From Agathobaculum sp. (GTDB lineage: Bacteria > Bacillota > Clostridia > Oscillospirales > Butyricicoccaceae): DNA of 63,473 nucleotides. Made by a program: the position numbers and the translations under genes. Of this stretch, positions 53,847 to 63,377 are shown in pieces. Position 1 is the first letter of the stretch, and each line of letters begins with the position of its first letter. The notes beneath the pieces are model-generated. The model was not told where the DNA came from. It saw only the letters and a program-made list of their open reading frames with translations, and made no database searches. Where the stretch lies: the NCBI RefSeq assembly GCF_022775115.1, contig NZ_JALFLA010000056.1, positions 1 through 63,473 of the forward strand, read 5' to 3'.

Positions 53847-54956
53847 ATGGCTGAATTCAATAGCACCAAGCTGGAGGATTTTTCCGGCGTTTGGGTATTC
53901 TGCGAGCAGCGTCAGGGCAAGCTGCAGCCGACGGTTCTCGAGCTGCTGGGTGAGGGCCGCAAGCTGGCCAACGATCTGAACACCGAGCTGTGCGGCCTGC
54001 TGCTGGGCAAGGACGTTGACGGCATCGCCAAGGAGCTGGGCGCTTACGGCGCGGACAAGGTATATGTAGCCGACGACGCGCTGCTGGAGACCTACACGAC
54101 CGACGCTTACGCCAAGGTCATCTGCGACATCGTCGCGGACAAGAAGCCCGAGATTATGCTGATCGCGGCGACCAACATCGGCCGCGACCTCGGCCCGCGC
54201 TGCGCCGCACGCCTGCACACCGGCCTGACCGCGGACTGCACCCATCTGGACGTGGATGTGGACAAGTACGCCGACTTCCTGCGTGAAGCGTCCACCCTGC
54301 CGGCGGCGCAGATCGACGCGCTCAACCGCGCCGACCGCAACCTGAAGATGACCCGTCCGGCGTTTGGCGGCCACCTGATGGCCACCATCATCTGCCCGCG
54401 CTTCCGTCCGCAGATCGCCACCGTGCGTCCGGGCGTGTTCAAGAAGGGCGAGTACGACGAGGCCAAGGGCAATGCCGTTGCGGTTGAGAAGATCGCCGTT
54501 TCGCTGAGCGAGGCCGATCTCGAGACCAAGGTGCTCGAGGTCGTCAAGGAGGCCAAGGAGCTGGTCGATCTGGCTGGCGCTGACGTTGTTGTATCGGTTG
54601 GCCGCGGCATTTCCAAGGACGTTGCGGCGGGCATCAAGATCGCTGAGGATCTGGCCGCTGAGCTTGGCGGCGTTGTGGGCGGCTCGCGCGCCGCGACTGA
54701 CGCCGGCTGGCTGACCGCAGACCATCAGGTAGGTCAGACCGGCAAGACCGTACATCCGAGACTGTACATCGCGCTGGGCATTTCGGGCGCTATCCAGCAC
54801 AAGGCTGGTATGCAGGACTCCGAGTGCATCATCGCTGTCAATAAGGCAGACTCCGCGCCGATCTTCGACGTGGCGGACTACGGCATCTGCGGCGACCTGT
54901 TCAAGGTCGGCCCGATGCTGCTGGACGCATTCAAGGCTGCCAAGGCTGGCAAGTAA
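53847..54956 (+). CDS. etfA: electron transfer flavoprotein alpha subunit
   Basis: A 369-residue EtfA with an intact N-terminal alpha/beta domain and the C-terminal FAD domain ([60 protein letters not shown]). No N-terminal ferredoxin extension. It is the full-length counterpart of the EtfA fragment inside the fusion at 13821-15734. AAAGGAG precedes ATG. Confidence 0.96.
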   Translation: MAEFNSTKLEDFSGVWVFCEQRQGKLQPTVLELLGEGRKLANDLNTELCGLLLGKDVDGIAKELGAYGADKVYVADDALLETYTTDAYAKVICDIVADKKPEIMLIAATNIGRDLGPRCAARLHTGLTADCTHLDVDVDKYADFLREASTLPAAQIDALNRADRNLKMTRPAFGGHLMATIICPRFRPQIATVRPGVFKKGEYDEAKGNAVAVEKIAVSLSEADLETKVLEVVKEAKELVDLAGADVVVSVGRGISKDVAAGIKIAEDLAAELGGVVGGSRAATDAGWLTADHQVGQTGKTVHPRLYIALGISGAIQHKAGMQDSECIIAVNKADSAPIFDVADYGICGDLFKVGPMLLDAFKAAKAGK

Positions 54957-54975
54957 GCGAAAACGAAACAAGGCA

Positions 54976-55013
54976 AAGCGCCTGTCCTTTTGGACAGGCG
55001 CTTTTCTTTTTTC
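54976..55013 (+). terminator. terminator of bcd-etfBA
   Basis: Stem AAAGCGCCTGTCC/GGACAGGCGCTTTT with a TTTT loop and a T-rich tail. Confidence 0.9.
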
Positions 55014-55046
55014 AAGCGCGGGGCGGCACGGGGATTTGGGCAAGGT

Positions 55047-55078
55047 CAAAGCGCCCGTCCTTTCGGACAGGCGCTTTG
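55047..55078 (-). terminator. probable clpC terminator, near-copy of the etfA terminator
   Basis: Hairpin AAAGCGCCCGTCC/GGACAGGCGCTTTG, differing from the hairpin at 54976 by very few bases. Tail on the minus strand is only moderately T-rich. Confidence 0.65.
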
Positions 55079-55085
55079 TTACTGT

Positions 55086-57569
55086 TTACTCCGCGGCTTC
55101 GGGCTGCGGCGCAGGCTCTGCCGGGCGCAGCGTGAGCTTGTCGTCCGCCACATCGAGCGTGACATGCTGTCCGGCCTTGATCTCGCCCCGGAGGGAAGTC
55201 TCGGCCACCAGGTCCTCGACCTCGCTCGTCACGGCGCGGCGCAGCGGACGCGCACCGTACACCGGGTCGAAGCCGGCCTTGGCCAGATGCTTTTTGGCCG
55301 CTTCCGTCCAGTCCATCGTGATCTCCATGTCCTTCATGCGGGCGGCGACCTGACGCAGCATATTTTCCGCGATGGCCGCGATCTCGTCTTCATTCAGGCG
55401 GTTGAACACAATGATGTCGTCGATGCGGTTGAGGAACTCTGGCCGCACCGCGTTTTTCAGCTCGCCCAGCACATCTTCTTTGATCTGCTCGAAGGTGCGG
55501 GCGGACTGGTCGGCCTCGCCGTCGGCAAAGCCGAGCGACTTGCGGCCGCTGCCTGTGATCTTGTGCGCACCGATGTTTGAAGTCATAATGATAATGGTGT
55601 TTTTGAAGTCCACATGGCGGCCTTGCCCGTCGGTCAGTACACCGTCCTCCAAGATTTGGAGCAGTAGATTGAACACATCGGGGTGCGCCTTTTCGATCTC
55701 GTCAAACAGCACGACCGAATACGGATGGCGGCGCACCTTTTCCGAGAGCTGGCCACCCTCGTCATAGCCGACATAGCCCGGAGGTGAGCCGATCATGCGG
55801 GAAACCGCGTGTTTTTCCATATACTCGGACATATCAACGCGAATCATGGCGTTTTCGTCACCGAACATGGCCTCAGCCAGCGCCTTGGAAAGCTCGGTCT
55901 TGCCTACGCCGGTCGGGCCGAGGAACAGGAACGAGCCGATGGGGCGTTTGGGGTCGCGCAGGCCGACCCGCCCGCGGCGGATGGCCTTGGAAACGGCTGT
56001 GACGGCCTCGTTCTGCCCGATGACGCGCTGGTGCAGCGTGTCCTCCAGCCGCAGCAGGCGCGCGCCCTCGTCCTCAGTCAGCCGCTGCACGGGTACGCCC
56101 GTCCAGCCGGAGATGACGGCGGCGATATCGGCTTCAGTAACGGTGCCGTGCGCCTTGCTCTGCTGGTCGGCCCACTCCTTTTTGCGAGCCTCCATCGCGT
56201 CGCGCTTGGCTTTTTCCTCGTCGCGCAGTGCGGCGGCATTTTCATAGTCCTGCCCCTTGACGGCTTCCTCCTTCTTGGCCGAAAGGGCGGCAATCTCGTC
56301 CTCCAGCGCCTTCAGGTCGGGCGGCGCGGTCTGCGTGGACAGGCGCACCCGCGAGCAGGCCTCGTCGATCACGTCGATCGCCTTGTCGGGCAGGAAGCGG
56401 CCGGTCACATAGCGGACGGACAGCTTGACCGCGGCTTCGATCGCCTCGTCCGGGATTTTGATGCGGTGGTGCGCTTCGTAGCGGTCGCGCAGCCCCTTGA
56501 GAATGGCGACAGCGTCCTCGGGAGAGGGCTCACCGACCTGCACGGGCTGGAAGCGGCGCTCAAGCGCGGCATCCTTTTCGATGTTCTTGCGGTATTCGTC
56601 CAGCGTGGTCGCGCCGATGACCTGCACCTCGCCCCGGCTGAGCGCGGGCTTGAGGATGTTGGCCGCGTCGGCCGCGCCCTCGGCTGCGCCCGCACCCATC
56701 AGCATGTGCATCTCGTCGACGAACAGAATGGTATTCTTGCCGGAAACCAGCTCCTCGATGACCTTTTTGATGCGCTCCTCAAATTCGCCGCGGTACTTGG
56801 TGCCCGCGATCATGCCGGTCAGGTCAAGCGAGACAACGCGCTTGTCTTTCAGCGTTTCGGGCACATCGCCCGCGACGATTTTCTGCGCCAGCCCCTCGAC
56901 GATGGCGGTCTTGCCCACACCGGGGTCGCCGATCAGCGCGGGGTTGTTCTTGGTGCGGCGGGACAGAATTTGTATGACGCGCTGGATCTCGTCCGCGCGG
57001 CCAACGACCGGGTCGAGCTTGCCCTCGCGGGCGGCGGCGGTCAGGTCGCGGCCATACTGGGCGAGCGCGCCCTCTGCCGTGCCGCCGGATGCGCCGGACG
57101 CACCGGCGGGCGGATACTCACCCTGCCGCGCGCCGCCAAGTGCGTCGGACAGCCTTTCGGCAAGCGTCTGCGTGGAGACCTTGAGGTTGTTCAGCGCGGT
57201 CAGCGCGACGTTCTGCCCCTCCCGCAGGATGCCGAGCAGCAAATGCTCAGTGCCGACATAGCCGCTGCCCATCTGCGCGGCCGACTGGATGGCCAGTTCG
57301 ATGATACGCTTGGTGCGCGGGGTCATGCCCTGCGGGGCGGCCGCATCGGGCGCGCCCCGGCCGGACAGCGCTTCGATCTGCGCCGAGAGCGCCTCGTCGG
57401 TCACACCGGCGGCGGTGAGCGCCTTGGCGGCGGGGCCGCCGCCCTCACGCAGCAGGCCGAGCAGCAAATGCTCCGAGCCGATATAGCTGTGGCCAAACGA
57501 GCACGCGGCTTCCTGCGCCAGCGTCAGCGCCTGCTGCGCGCGCTCGGTAAAACGATTTTTGTAGAACAT
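55086..57569 (-). CDS. clpC: ATP-dependent Clp protease ATP-binding subunit ClpC
   Basis: An 827-residue ClpC (Hsp100). Double Clp-N repeat (1-150; [17 protein letters not shown] and [16 protein letters not shown]), AAA1 Walker A GDPGVGKT (near 225), a UVR-type middle segment [20 protein letters not shown]2 Walker A GPTGVGKT (near 570), and a C-terminal D2-small domain. Unfolds substrates for ClpP and works with the McsB arginine mark. ATG at 57569 follows GGAAGGAG. Last gene of the ctsR operon. Confidence 0.97.
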   Translation of the reverse strand: MFYKNRFTERAQQALTLAQEAACSFGHSYIGSEHLLLGLLREGGGPAAKALTAAGVTDEALSAQIEALSGRGAPDAAAPQGMTPRTKRIIELAIQSAAQMGSGYVGTEHLLLGILREGQNVALTALNNLKVSTQTLAERLSDALGGARQGEYPPAGASGASGGTAEGALAQYGRDLTAAAREGKLDPVVGRADEIQRVIQILSRRTKNNPALIGDPGVGKTAIVEGLAQKIVAGDVPETLKDKRVVSLDLTGMIAGTKYRGEFEERIKKVIEELVSGKNTILFVDEMHMLMGAGAAEGAADAANILKPALSRGEVQVIGATTLDEYRKNIEKDAALERRFQPVQVGEPSPEDAVAILKGLRDRYEAHHRIKIPDEAIEAAVKLSVRYVTGRFLPDKAIDVIDEACSRVRLSTQTAPPDLKALEDEIAALSAKKEEAVKGQDYENAAALRDEEKAKRDAMEARKKEWADQQSKAHGTVTEADIAAVISGWTGVPVQRLTEDEGARLLRLEDTLHQRVIGQNEAVTAVSKAIRRGRVGLRDPKRPIGSFLFLGPTGVGKTELSKALAEAMFGDENAMIRVDMSEYMEKHAVSRMIGSPPGYVGYDEGGQLSEKVRRHPYSVVLFDEIEKAHPDVFNLLLQILEDGVLTDGQGRHVDFKNTIIIMTSNIGAHKITGSGRKSLGFADGEADQSARTFEQIKEDVLGELKNAVRPEFLNRIDDIIVFNRLNEDEIAAIAENMLRQVAARMKDMEITMDWTEAAKKHLAKAGFDPVYGARPLRRAVTSEVEDLVAETSLRGEIKAGQHVTLDVADDKLTLRPAEPAPQPEAAE

Positions 57570-57600
57570 ATACAACACTCCTTCCGGGCGTAAGCGATGG

Positions 57601-58602
57601 TTAAACGATTTGCAGGGATGCGGCGGCTTCGCGAAGCAGTTCGGCGCGCTTGCAGTCGCGCGCGCGGGCATCGCCGGTCAGCATAGCGGGGTGGATGGCC
57701 TGCTCCAGCCGGTACAGCTTTTGCGGGTCGGCGCCGGTCAGCACGCCCATTTGCAGGCCGACCAGCGCGTCCGAGATGCATTGCAGCGCCTCGTCAGTCT
57801 CCATTAGATAGGCCGTGCGCATCACACCGGCCGCGCGGCAGATGCGGTCGCGCAGGCGGAGCTCATCTTGGGCGCGCACCTGCTCGCGCGTTTTCTTTTC
57901 CGCGTCGATGATGGCGGTCGCAGTCTCGACCAGCCGGTCGGTCAGCTCGGCGGCCGAAGATCCCAGTGTGATTTGGTTGGAGATTTGGTAAAATCCGCCG
58001 ACTGCGCCCGAGCCTTCGCCATATGCGCCGCGCACCGCGCAGCCACGGCTGCCGGCGTAGCCGATGATGCGGTCGATACCGCCGGTCAAGGTCAGCATGG
58101 GTAGGTGCAGCATGACCGAGGCGCGCAGGCCGGTGCCGATATTGGTCGGGCAGGCGGTCAGGTAGCCCAGCCGCTCGTCATAGGCAAAGGGCGTTTCGCT
58201 CTCGACCAGCGTGGCGATGCGCTCGGCTGTTTGCAGGCACTCCTTGGGGCACAGCCCCGCGCCGATCGCCTGCAAGCGCAGGTGGTCTTCCTCGCCGACC
58301 ATGATGGACACACCGCCGTCGCGCGAGACGATCAGCCAGCCGCCGTTCTGCGCCAGCTCGGGCGAGATCAGGTGCGCCTGCACAAGACGGGCGGCCTCGG
58401 CTGAGCGGGGGACGATCTGCTTCTGTTCAAACTCCGCGCCGATGGCGGGGTTGGCGCGCAGCGCGGCAAACACCTTGTCCGCGACCTCTTTTTGCTGCGC
58501 TTCGGTCAGGCGGAAGGGGTAGCCTGCAAGGTTGCGCGCCAGCCGCACACGGCTGGACGCGGCAAGGCCGGTAAAGCCGCCGGTTATCGCAAACATGCTC
58601 AT
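57601..58602 (-). CDS. mcsB: protein arginine kinase McsB
   Basis: A 333-residue phosphagen-kinase-fold enzyme that phosphorylates Arg and tags proteins for ClpCP. Visible: SSRVRLARNLAGYPF, SRDGGVSIMVGEEDHLRLQ, YLTACPTNIGTGLRASVMLHLP and RGAYGEGSGAVGGFYQISNQITLG. ATG overlaps the mcsA stop. Order ctsR-mcsA-mcsB-clpC is standard. Confidence 0.96.
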   Translation of the reverse strand: MSMFAITGGFTGLAASSRVRLARNLAGYPFRLTEAQQKEVADKVFAALRANPAIGAEFEQKQIVPRSAEAARLVQAHLISPELAQNGGWLIVSRDGGVSIMVGEEDHLRLQAIGAGLCPKECLQTAERIATLVESETPFAYDERLGYLTACPTNIGTGLRASVMLHLPMLTLTGGIDRIIGYAGSRGCAVRGAYGEGSGAVGGFYQISNQITLGSSAAELTDRLVETATAIIDAEKKTREQVRAQDELRLRDRICRAAGVMRTAYLMETDEALQCISDALVGLQMGVLTGADPQKLYRLEQAIHPAMLTGDARARDCKRAELLREAAASLQIV

Positions 58603-59138
58603 TTTTGCACACCCTCCATTCTGCGGATCTCATCGCGCAGGCGCGCGGCCTGCTCGTATTCTTCTTTTTCGATGGCTTCCTTTAACTGGGCTTTGAGCGC
58701 GTCCACAGGATCGGCCTGCGGCTGCGCGGCCTGCGCTGGTGCGGCGCCGATGTGCCGCGATGCGCCGTGCACCTTTTGCACATAGGGCTGTAGGATATCC
58801 GAAAAGGTCTGGTAGCAGTCGGGGCAGCCGACGCGCCCGGTCTGGCGCAGCTCGCGCTCGGTCATGCCGCAGGTCGGGCATTTGCGTCCGGCGCTCGGCT
58901 GGATGGCCGCAGGCGCGGCCAGCATATCGTTCCACAGGCTGCCAAAGCCGCCGCCGAGCAAGGAGTGGAAGGGATCGCTCCACAGCTGATCCATCGACTG
59001 GAACGCCTGCTCAAACGCGCCGCCGAGGTTTTCCTGCTGCGCGCAGGCGGGGCACAGGTGCATTTCGCGCGCCTTGCCGTTGATGGTTTCCTTATAATAC
59101 ATTGTGGCCTCATTCTTGCCGCATTTTTGGCATTTCAT
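58599..59138 (-). CDS. mcsA: McsA, activator of McsB
   Basis: A 179-residue protein with four CxxC pairs (CQKC, CPAC, CPTC, CPDC) for two zinc sites and a C-terminal UVR motif (LKEAIEKEEYEQAARLRDEIRRME). Activates McsB and modulates CtsR. AAAGGAG precedes ATG. Confidence 0.96.
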   Translation of the reverse strand: MKCQKCGKNEATMYYKETINGKAREMHLCPACAQQENLGGAFEQAFQSMDQLWSDPFHSLLGGGFGSLWNDMLAAPAAIQPSAGRKCPTCGMTERELRQTGRVGCPDCYQTFSDILQPYVQKVHGASRHIGAAPAQAAQPQADPVDALKAQLKEAIEKEEYEQAARLRDEIRRMEGVQK

Positions 59139-59210
59139 AAGTCATTTCTCCTTTCAAAGCGGGGTGTGGAATGGGTTTCGTAAATCGTATGCACGGACGC
59201 GGGCGGGCTT

Positions 59211-59666
59211 TCAGACGGTCGCCACGCCCATGATCGCGCAGCGGAAAATCGCCGCGCGCAGCCGGTCGCGGTCGTTCTTGCCGACCTCAGCCAGCGCGCC
59301 GTCTGAGCAGGCGGAGAGCAAAAGCTGTCCCTCGCGCTGGGTCAGCAGCTCGGCTGAGACGAGTGCGCGCGTCAGCCGCGCCGCGTCCTTTTGGTTCAGC
59401 CGTCCGCCGATGCCGCGCGCCGCCTCGAGCAGCGTGTGCTGCTTGTCGTCCATCAGGCGGACGATGCGGATGTAGCCGCCGCCGCCGCGCTGGCTTTCGA
59501 CCAGATAGCCGTGCTCGGGCGTGAAGCGGGTCTCGATCACATAATTGATTTGGCTGGGCACGCAGTCGAACCGGTCGGCCAGACTTTTGCGCTGCAGCTC
59601 GGCCACGCCGCCGTTGTCGGTCAGCATTTCGCCGATAAAGTCCGCAATCAGGTCGGACATTTTCAT
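59211..59666 (-). CDS. ctsR: transcriptional repressor CtsR
   Basis: A 151-residue repressor of class III heat-shock genes. Winged HTH with CVPSQINYVIETRFTPEHGYLVESQRGGGGYIRI; the Gly-rich wing is the heat sensor and contains an Arg targeted by McsB in the known protein. ATG at 59666 has better spacing from GGAG than the GTG nine bases earlier. First gene of the operon; CtsR-like boxes flank its promoter. Confidence 0.95.
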   Translation of the reverse strand: MKMSDLIADFIGEMLTDNGGVAELQRKSLADRFDCVPSQINYVIETRFTPEHGYLVESQRGGGGYIRIVRLMDDKQHTLLEAARGIGGRLNQKDAARLTRALVSAELLTQREGQLLLSACSDGALAEVGKNDRDRLRAAIFRCAIMGVATV

Positions 59667-59699
59667 GGTTTTCACGCTCCTTCAGGCCGGAGGTCTTTG

Positions 59700-59778
59700 T
59701 CTGACTTTTCCTGACCTTTGTCTCTATTATACAGCCTGCCCGCAAAAATGCAAGCGTATTATTTGACTAAATCTGACC
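59700..59778 (-). promoter_or_regulatory. ctsR promoter with two CtsR-box-like heptad repeats
   Basis: Minus-strand promoter TTGCAT (59753-59748), 16 bases, TATAAT (59731-59726). CtsR boxes (read on the plus strand as TTTGACY-N3-TTTGACY): TCTGACT-TTT-CCTGACC at 59700-59716 and TTTGACT-AAA-TCTGACC at 59762-59778, one on each side of the promoter. Confidence 0.8.
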
Positions 59779-59966
59779 TTTGTGGAGGATAATACAATAA
59801 AAACAGATAAGTTTCTCTTAAAATCTCATGCAATCAAGCGAAATCTCTTTTTTTTGTAATATGCATGACTCAAAAAAGTTACTGGAAGCTAACCAAAAGC
59901 ACGTCTTGTTTTTTGGTTGGATTGTGTTACAATAATAACGTAATCTAATTTGGAGGTGCAATACCA

Positions 59967-60137
59967 ATGGCATACGTAATTTCTGACGCTTGCATCAGCT
60001 GTGGCGCCTGCGTGGGCGAGTGCCCCGTCGGTGCGATTTCTGAGGGCGATGGCAAGTACGAGATCAACCCGGACACCTGCATTGACTGCGGAAGCTGCGC
60101 TGGCGGCTGCCCGGTCGGCGCGATCTCCCAGGGCTAA
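59967..60137 (+). CDS. 2[4Fe-4S] ferredoxin (56 aa)
   Basis: A 56-residue clostridial ferredoxin. Two CxxCxxCxxxCP motifs: CISCGACVGECP and CIDCGSCAGGCP. ATG at 59967 follows TTGGAGG. Low-potential electron carrier for hydrogenases, Rnf and the Bcd/Etf bifurcation reaction. Promoter-like TTGTTT (16 bases) TACAAT upstream and its own terminator downstream, so highly expressed single gene is likely. Confidence 0.97.
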   Translation: MAYVISDACISCGACVGECPVGAISEGDGKYEINPDTCIDCGSCAGGCPVGAISQG

Positions 60138-60158
60138 GCTCCGTACTTAACGGTAATA

Positions 60159-60187
60159 AAAACCCGCTCTGTAAGGGCGGGTTTTTT
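60159..60187 (+). terminator. ferredoxin terminator
   Basis: Stem AACCCGC/GCGGGTT with TTTTTATTTT tail. Confidence 0.9.
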
Positions 60188-60296
60188 ATTTTGTCCGCCC
60201 GCGCGGGGCGGCAAAGCCGCGCAAAATCCTTGCTGGATAGCCCAAGCTGTGGTATACTAAAAATGTATGTCAACGCTTCTTGCTGGAGGGAGTCGA

Positions 60297-61166
60297 ATGA
60301 AATTTTCAAAAGGATTGCCGCTGCTGGCGGTCGGGCTGTGTGTGCCGGGCGTGGCGCTGCGCGCGCTGCATCTGCGCGGCGGTTTTGAGGCGGGCAGCGG
60401 CTTGCCCCTGCCGGGCAATGGCTGGCTGTGGTGCTGCATTGCGCTGTTTGCCGTGTGCGCGGTGCTTTATGCCGGTCTGGCGCGGCCGCTTGCCGCGCGG
60501 AGGGCGCAGCCCTTCGAGCAGCTGCTCGGCACGGACAGCCCATTGTTCCGTGTGGCGGCGGTGATCGCGGGTTTGCTGCTGCTGGTGGGCGGCGTGTTTT
60601 ACCTTTACCTGACGGCGACAACAGTCGAGCAGGACGCGGTCGGCTGGGCGCGCCCGGTGGAATGGGTGTACGCGCTCGTCACGCTGCTGGCCGGTGCGTG
60701 CGCCATCGGCCTTGCCAAAGCGCAGGGGCACGAGATGACAGCCACCTCGGCCAAGCTGACGTTGCCGCCGCTGCTGTGGAGCTGCCTGCATCTGCTGGTC
60801 ACCTACCGCATGACCTGCACTGACCCCAAGCTACCCTCATTCGCGTTTGGACTGGTGGGCGATGTGCTGGTCGTGCTGGCCTTTTATCAGTTGGCGCGGC
60901 TGCTGTATGATAAGCCGCAACCCGCGCTGCTGGCGTTTTTCGCAGCGCTCGCGGCAACGGTCTGCCTGTCTGATCTGGGCGGATACGGACTGGCGTGGCT
61001 GATGGGTGTGCGCACGGTCGTGTGGCCGGCCAAGATGGTTTTGCGCGGTATGCTGTCGGCGGCGGCTTGTCTGCTGCTGCTGGCCGAGCTAAGCGTGCTG
61101 ACGGCGGGGCGCGTGCAGCAGGCTCAAGGCGTATCCGGCGGCGCGCCGGACGACGCAACAATATAA
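60297..61166 (+). CDS. multi-pass membrane protein of unknown function (289 aa)
   Basis: A 289-residue protein with about eight hydrophobic segments (first at 5-25, last near 250-275) and few conserved polar residues. Promoter TTGCTG, 17 bases, TATACT upstream; GGAGGG before the ATG at 60297. I do not recognise a family. It precedes the ArsC/Spx-like gene by 16 bases and is probably co-transcribed with it. Could be a small-molecule sensor or transporter; no evidence decides. Confidence 0.7.
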   Translation: MKFSKGLPLLAVGLCVPGVALRALHLRGGFEAGSGLPLPGNGWLWCCIALFAVCAVLYAGLARPLAARRAQPFEQLLGTDSPLFRVAAVIAGLLLLVGGVFYLYLTATTVEQDAVGWARPVEWVYALVTLLAGACAIGLAKAQGHEMTATSAKLTLPPLLWSCLHLLVTYRMTCTDPKLPSFAFGLVGDVLVVLAFYQLARLLYDKPQPALLAFFAALAATVCLSDLGGYGLAWLMGVRTVVWPAKMVLRGMLSAAACLLLLAELSVLTAGRVQQAQGVSGGAPDDATI

Positions 61167-61182
61167 GAGGGGAGGAAGAAGC

Positions 61183-61536
61183 ATGGTATTTTTATGGTAT
61201 CCGAAGTGCACCACCTGCCAGAAGGCGCGCAAGTGGCTGGACGAGCAGGGCGTTGCCTACGAGGTGCGTGACATCAAGACAGACAACCCAACCGCGGACG
61301 AGCTGCGCGCGTGGCACAAAAGGAGCGGCCTGCCGCTCAAGCGCTTTTTCAACACGAGCGGCCTGCAATACAAGGCGCTCGGCCTGAAGGACAAGCTGCC
61401 TGCAATGAGCGAGGACGAGCAGCTTGCGCTGCTGGCCGGGGACGGTATGCTGGTCAAGCGGCCTATCCTTGTGGGCGAGGATTTTGCGCTGCCTGCCTTT
61501 AAGGAAGCCGAGTGGGTGGCGGCGCTGGGCAAGTAG
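61183..61536 (+). CDS. ArsC/Spx-family thioredoxin-fold protein
   Basis: A 117-residue ArsC-like protein. CTTC redox motif near residue 9-12 (YPKCTTCQKARKWL), YEVRDIKTDNPT and LVKRPILVGEDF. The CxxC and the family usually annotated 'arsenate reductase family' in Firmicutes are closer to YusI/MgsR than to true arsenate reductases, so a thiol-redox or transcriptional regulator role is possible. GGGGAGG precedes ATG. Confidence 0.88.
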   Translation: MVFLWYPKCTTCQKARKWLDEQGVAYEVRDIKTDNPTADELRAWHKRSGLPLKRFFNTSGLQYKALGLKDKLPAMSEDEQLALLAGDGMLVKRPILVGEDFALPAFKEAEWVAALGK

Positions 61537-61614
61537 GGCCGGTCGGACGCGCGCAGGGGGGACTGTGCGCGTCCTGCTGCGGCGGAAAAACAGCGAGAAA
61601 TCCGCGAGAAATGT

Positions 61615-61643
61615 TTGACAAGCACGACGCGGTATGCTATAAT
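61615..61643 (+). promoter_or_regulatory. tRNA-Ser promoter
   Basis: TTGACA (61615-61620), 17 bases, TATAAT (61638-61643): consensus strong promoter ending 25 bases before the tRNA. Confidence 0.9.
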
Positions 61644-61668
61644 TTATTTTGCTTATCGGGCATGAGAT

Positions 61669-61757
61669 GGAGCGGTATCGAAGCGGTCATAACGAGGCGG
61701 TCTTGAAAACCGTTTGCCCGAAAGGGCGCGTGGGTTCGAATCCCACCCGCTCCGCCA
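61669..61757 (+). tRNA. tRNA-Ser (anticodon TGA), CCA encoded
   Basis: Class II tRNA: acceptor GGAGCGG/CCGCTCC, anticodon loop CTTGAAA (anticodon TGA), long variable arm TTGCCCGAAAGGGCGC, T-arm GGGTTCGAATCCC, encoded CCA. Confidence 0.96.
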
Positions 61758-61823
61758 TCAAATCTGGCCGAGCATGGATTGTAATGCAGCCTGATGATAG
61801 CAGAACAATGGCAAATATGGTAT

Positions 61824-61913
61824 GGAGAAGTACCCAAGTGGTGAAGGGGCTCCCCTGCTAAGGGAGTAGGGCTGGAAACGGTCGCGAGGGTTCAAATCCC
61901 TCCTTCTCCGCCA
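61824..61913 (+). tRNA. tRNA-Ser (anticodon GCT), CCA encoded
   Basis: Class II tRNA: acceptor GGAGAAG/CTTCTCC, anticodon GCT in CCTGCTAAGG, variable arm, T-arm GGGTTCAAATCCC, encoded CCA. Shares the promoter and terminator with the preceding tRNA-Ser. Confidence 0.96.
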
Positions 61914-61947
61914 AAAAGACCAAAAGCAATGGCTTTTGGTCTTTTTC
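61914..61947 (+). terminator. terminator of the tRNA-Ser pair
   Basis: Stem AAAAGACCAAAAGC/GCTTTTGGTCTTTT, loop of four, directly after the CCA. Confidence 0.9.
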
Positions 61948-62091
61948 TATGCGCTGCGGTGCTTTTCGTCCGGGGCGGTATGCGCTGCGCTTGCAGACCG
62001 GACAAGCGTGATTGCGCTTTGCCTGCCGCTGTGCTATAATGGTAACAAATACCGCTGAGAGGCCCGGCCTCCGGCTGCGGGAGGACATCCT

Positions 62092-62655
62092 ATGACCCAT
62101 CACACGACGAAAAAACTGACCGTCTCAGCCATGCTCATCGCGCTTGGTCTGCTGCTGCCGCTGCTAACCGGGCAGATCCCGCGCATCGGCAATATGCTGC
62201 TGCCCATGCACCTGCCGGTGTTTTTGTGCGGCCTGCTGTGTGGCTGGAAGCACGGCGCGGCGGTCGGTTTTATGCTGCCGCTGCTGCGCTGCGCACTGTT
62301 TGGGCGGCCGGTGCTCTATCCGACTGCCATCTCGATGGCGTTTGAGCTGCTGACCTATGGATTGATCGCAGGGCTGCTGTATGGCCGCTCGCACTGGCGT
62401 TGCGTGCGCGCGCTGTACCGCGCGCTGGTGGCCGCGATGCTGGCGGGGCGCGTTGTTTGGGGCTGTGCGCAGGTGCTGCTGCTTGGTCTCGGCGGCGAGG
62501 CGTTTACCATGCAGATGTTTGTCGCCGGGGCATTTCTGAATGCTATTCCGGGCATCGCTTTGCAGCTGGTGCTCATCCCCGCGATCATGCTGGCGCTGCG
62601 GCAAACGTCTGCGCCGTGGGCGGACGTGCCCGGGCAAGCGGAGCGCGACGCATGA
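62092..62655 (+). CDS. ECF transporter S component (second, substrate unknown)
   Basis: A 187-residue membrane protein with six helices. VSAMLIALGLLLPLLTGQIPRIGNMLLPMHLPVFLCGLLCGWKHGAAVGFMLPLLR is typical of S components of the folate/pantothenate-like group. GGGAGGACATCCT precedes ATG. Its stop overlaps the start of the P-loop kinase; pairing of an uptake component with a kinase suggests import and phosphorylation of the same metabolite (a vitamin or nucleoside). Inference. Confidence 0.85.
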   Translation: MTHHTTKKLTVSAMLIALGLLLPLLTGQIPRIGNMLLPMHLPVFLCGLLCGWKHGAAVGFMLPLLRCALFGRPVLYPTAISMAFELLTYGLIAGLLYGRSHWRCVRALYRALVAAMLAGRVVWGCAQVLLLGLGGEAFTMQMFVAGAFLNAIPGIALQLVLIPAIMLALRQTSAPWADVPGQAERDA

Positions 62656-63233
62656 CCGGCATACAGGATATTGCCGCGCAGCTGCTGACCTTGTGCGGAC
62701 AACCGGCAGACAGGCCGCGCCCGCTGCTGCTGGCGATCGACGGCCGCTGTGCCGCGGGCAAGACGAGCCTTGCCGCCGCGCTGCAGCAGGCGGCTGGCTG
62801 CAGTGTGCTGCACATGGATCACTTTTTTCTGCGTCCCGCGCAGCGCACGGCCGCGCGGCTGGCCGAGCCGGGCGGCAATATCGACCATGAGCGGTTTCTG
62901 GAGCAGGCGCTGCTGCCGTTGCTGCGGGGGCAGGCCTGCCGCTATCAGCCGTATGACTGCCGGAAGCAGGCGCTGGCCGCGCCTGTGCTGGTCGAGCCAA
63001 CGCCGCTCTGTGTGATTGAGGGCGCGTATGCCTGCCATCCCGCGCTGTGGGAGCATTACGACCATAGGGTGTTTCTGTCGGTCGCGCCGGAGGAGCAAAT
63101 GGCGCGCATCCGCCGCCGCAACGGCGCGGCCGCGGCGGAGCGCTTCCGTACACAGTGGATTCCGCTGGAGGAGCGGTACTTTGCTGCGTTTAGCGTGGTG
63201 GAGCGCTGCGCGCTGCGCTTTGAGACCGGCTGA
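62652..63233 (+). CDS. uridine-kinase-like P-loop kinase
   Basis: A 193-residue kinase with Walker A AIDGRCAAGKTSLA (near 29-42), MDHFFLRPAQR, NIDHERF and PLCVIEGAYACH, the pattern of the uridine kinase/phosphoribulokinase superfamily. Only CTP/ATP-site residues are clear; the nucleoside site is not diagnostic. ATGA overlap with the ECF gene gives strict translational coupling. Confidence 0.85.
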   Translation: MTGIQDIAAQLLTLCGQPADRPRPLLLAIDGRCAAGKTSLAAALQQAAGCSVLHMDHFFLRPAQRTAARLAEPGGNIDHERFLEQALLPLLRGQACRYQPYDCRKQALAAPVLVEPTPLCVIEGAYACHPALWEHYDHRVFLSVAPEEQMARIRRRNGAAAAERFRTQWIPLEERYFAAFSVVERCALRFETG

Positions 63234-63337
63234 GACTGGCCGCGCGCATCAAAAAAGAGACGGCGAACGGTAGCTGCTCATAAAACAGTATCAACCAACA
63301 AACTGAAATAGGGCAGCTGCCATACAGGGTGCGAAGA

Positions 63338-63377
63338 AAGCCGGGTGAAAAGCGATTGCTTTTTGCCCGGCTTTTTT
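63338..63377 (+). terminator. terminator after the ECF/kinase operon
   Basis: Stem AAGCCGGG/CCCGGCTT with an internal AAAAGC/GCTTTT pairing and T-run. The stretch to 63473 shows no further gene. Confidence 0.85.

Noticed and set aside
62050..62091. TPP-riboswitch-like CTGAGAGG before the second ECF gene
   Set aside because: The other conserved TPP blocks are missing and the leader is too short.
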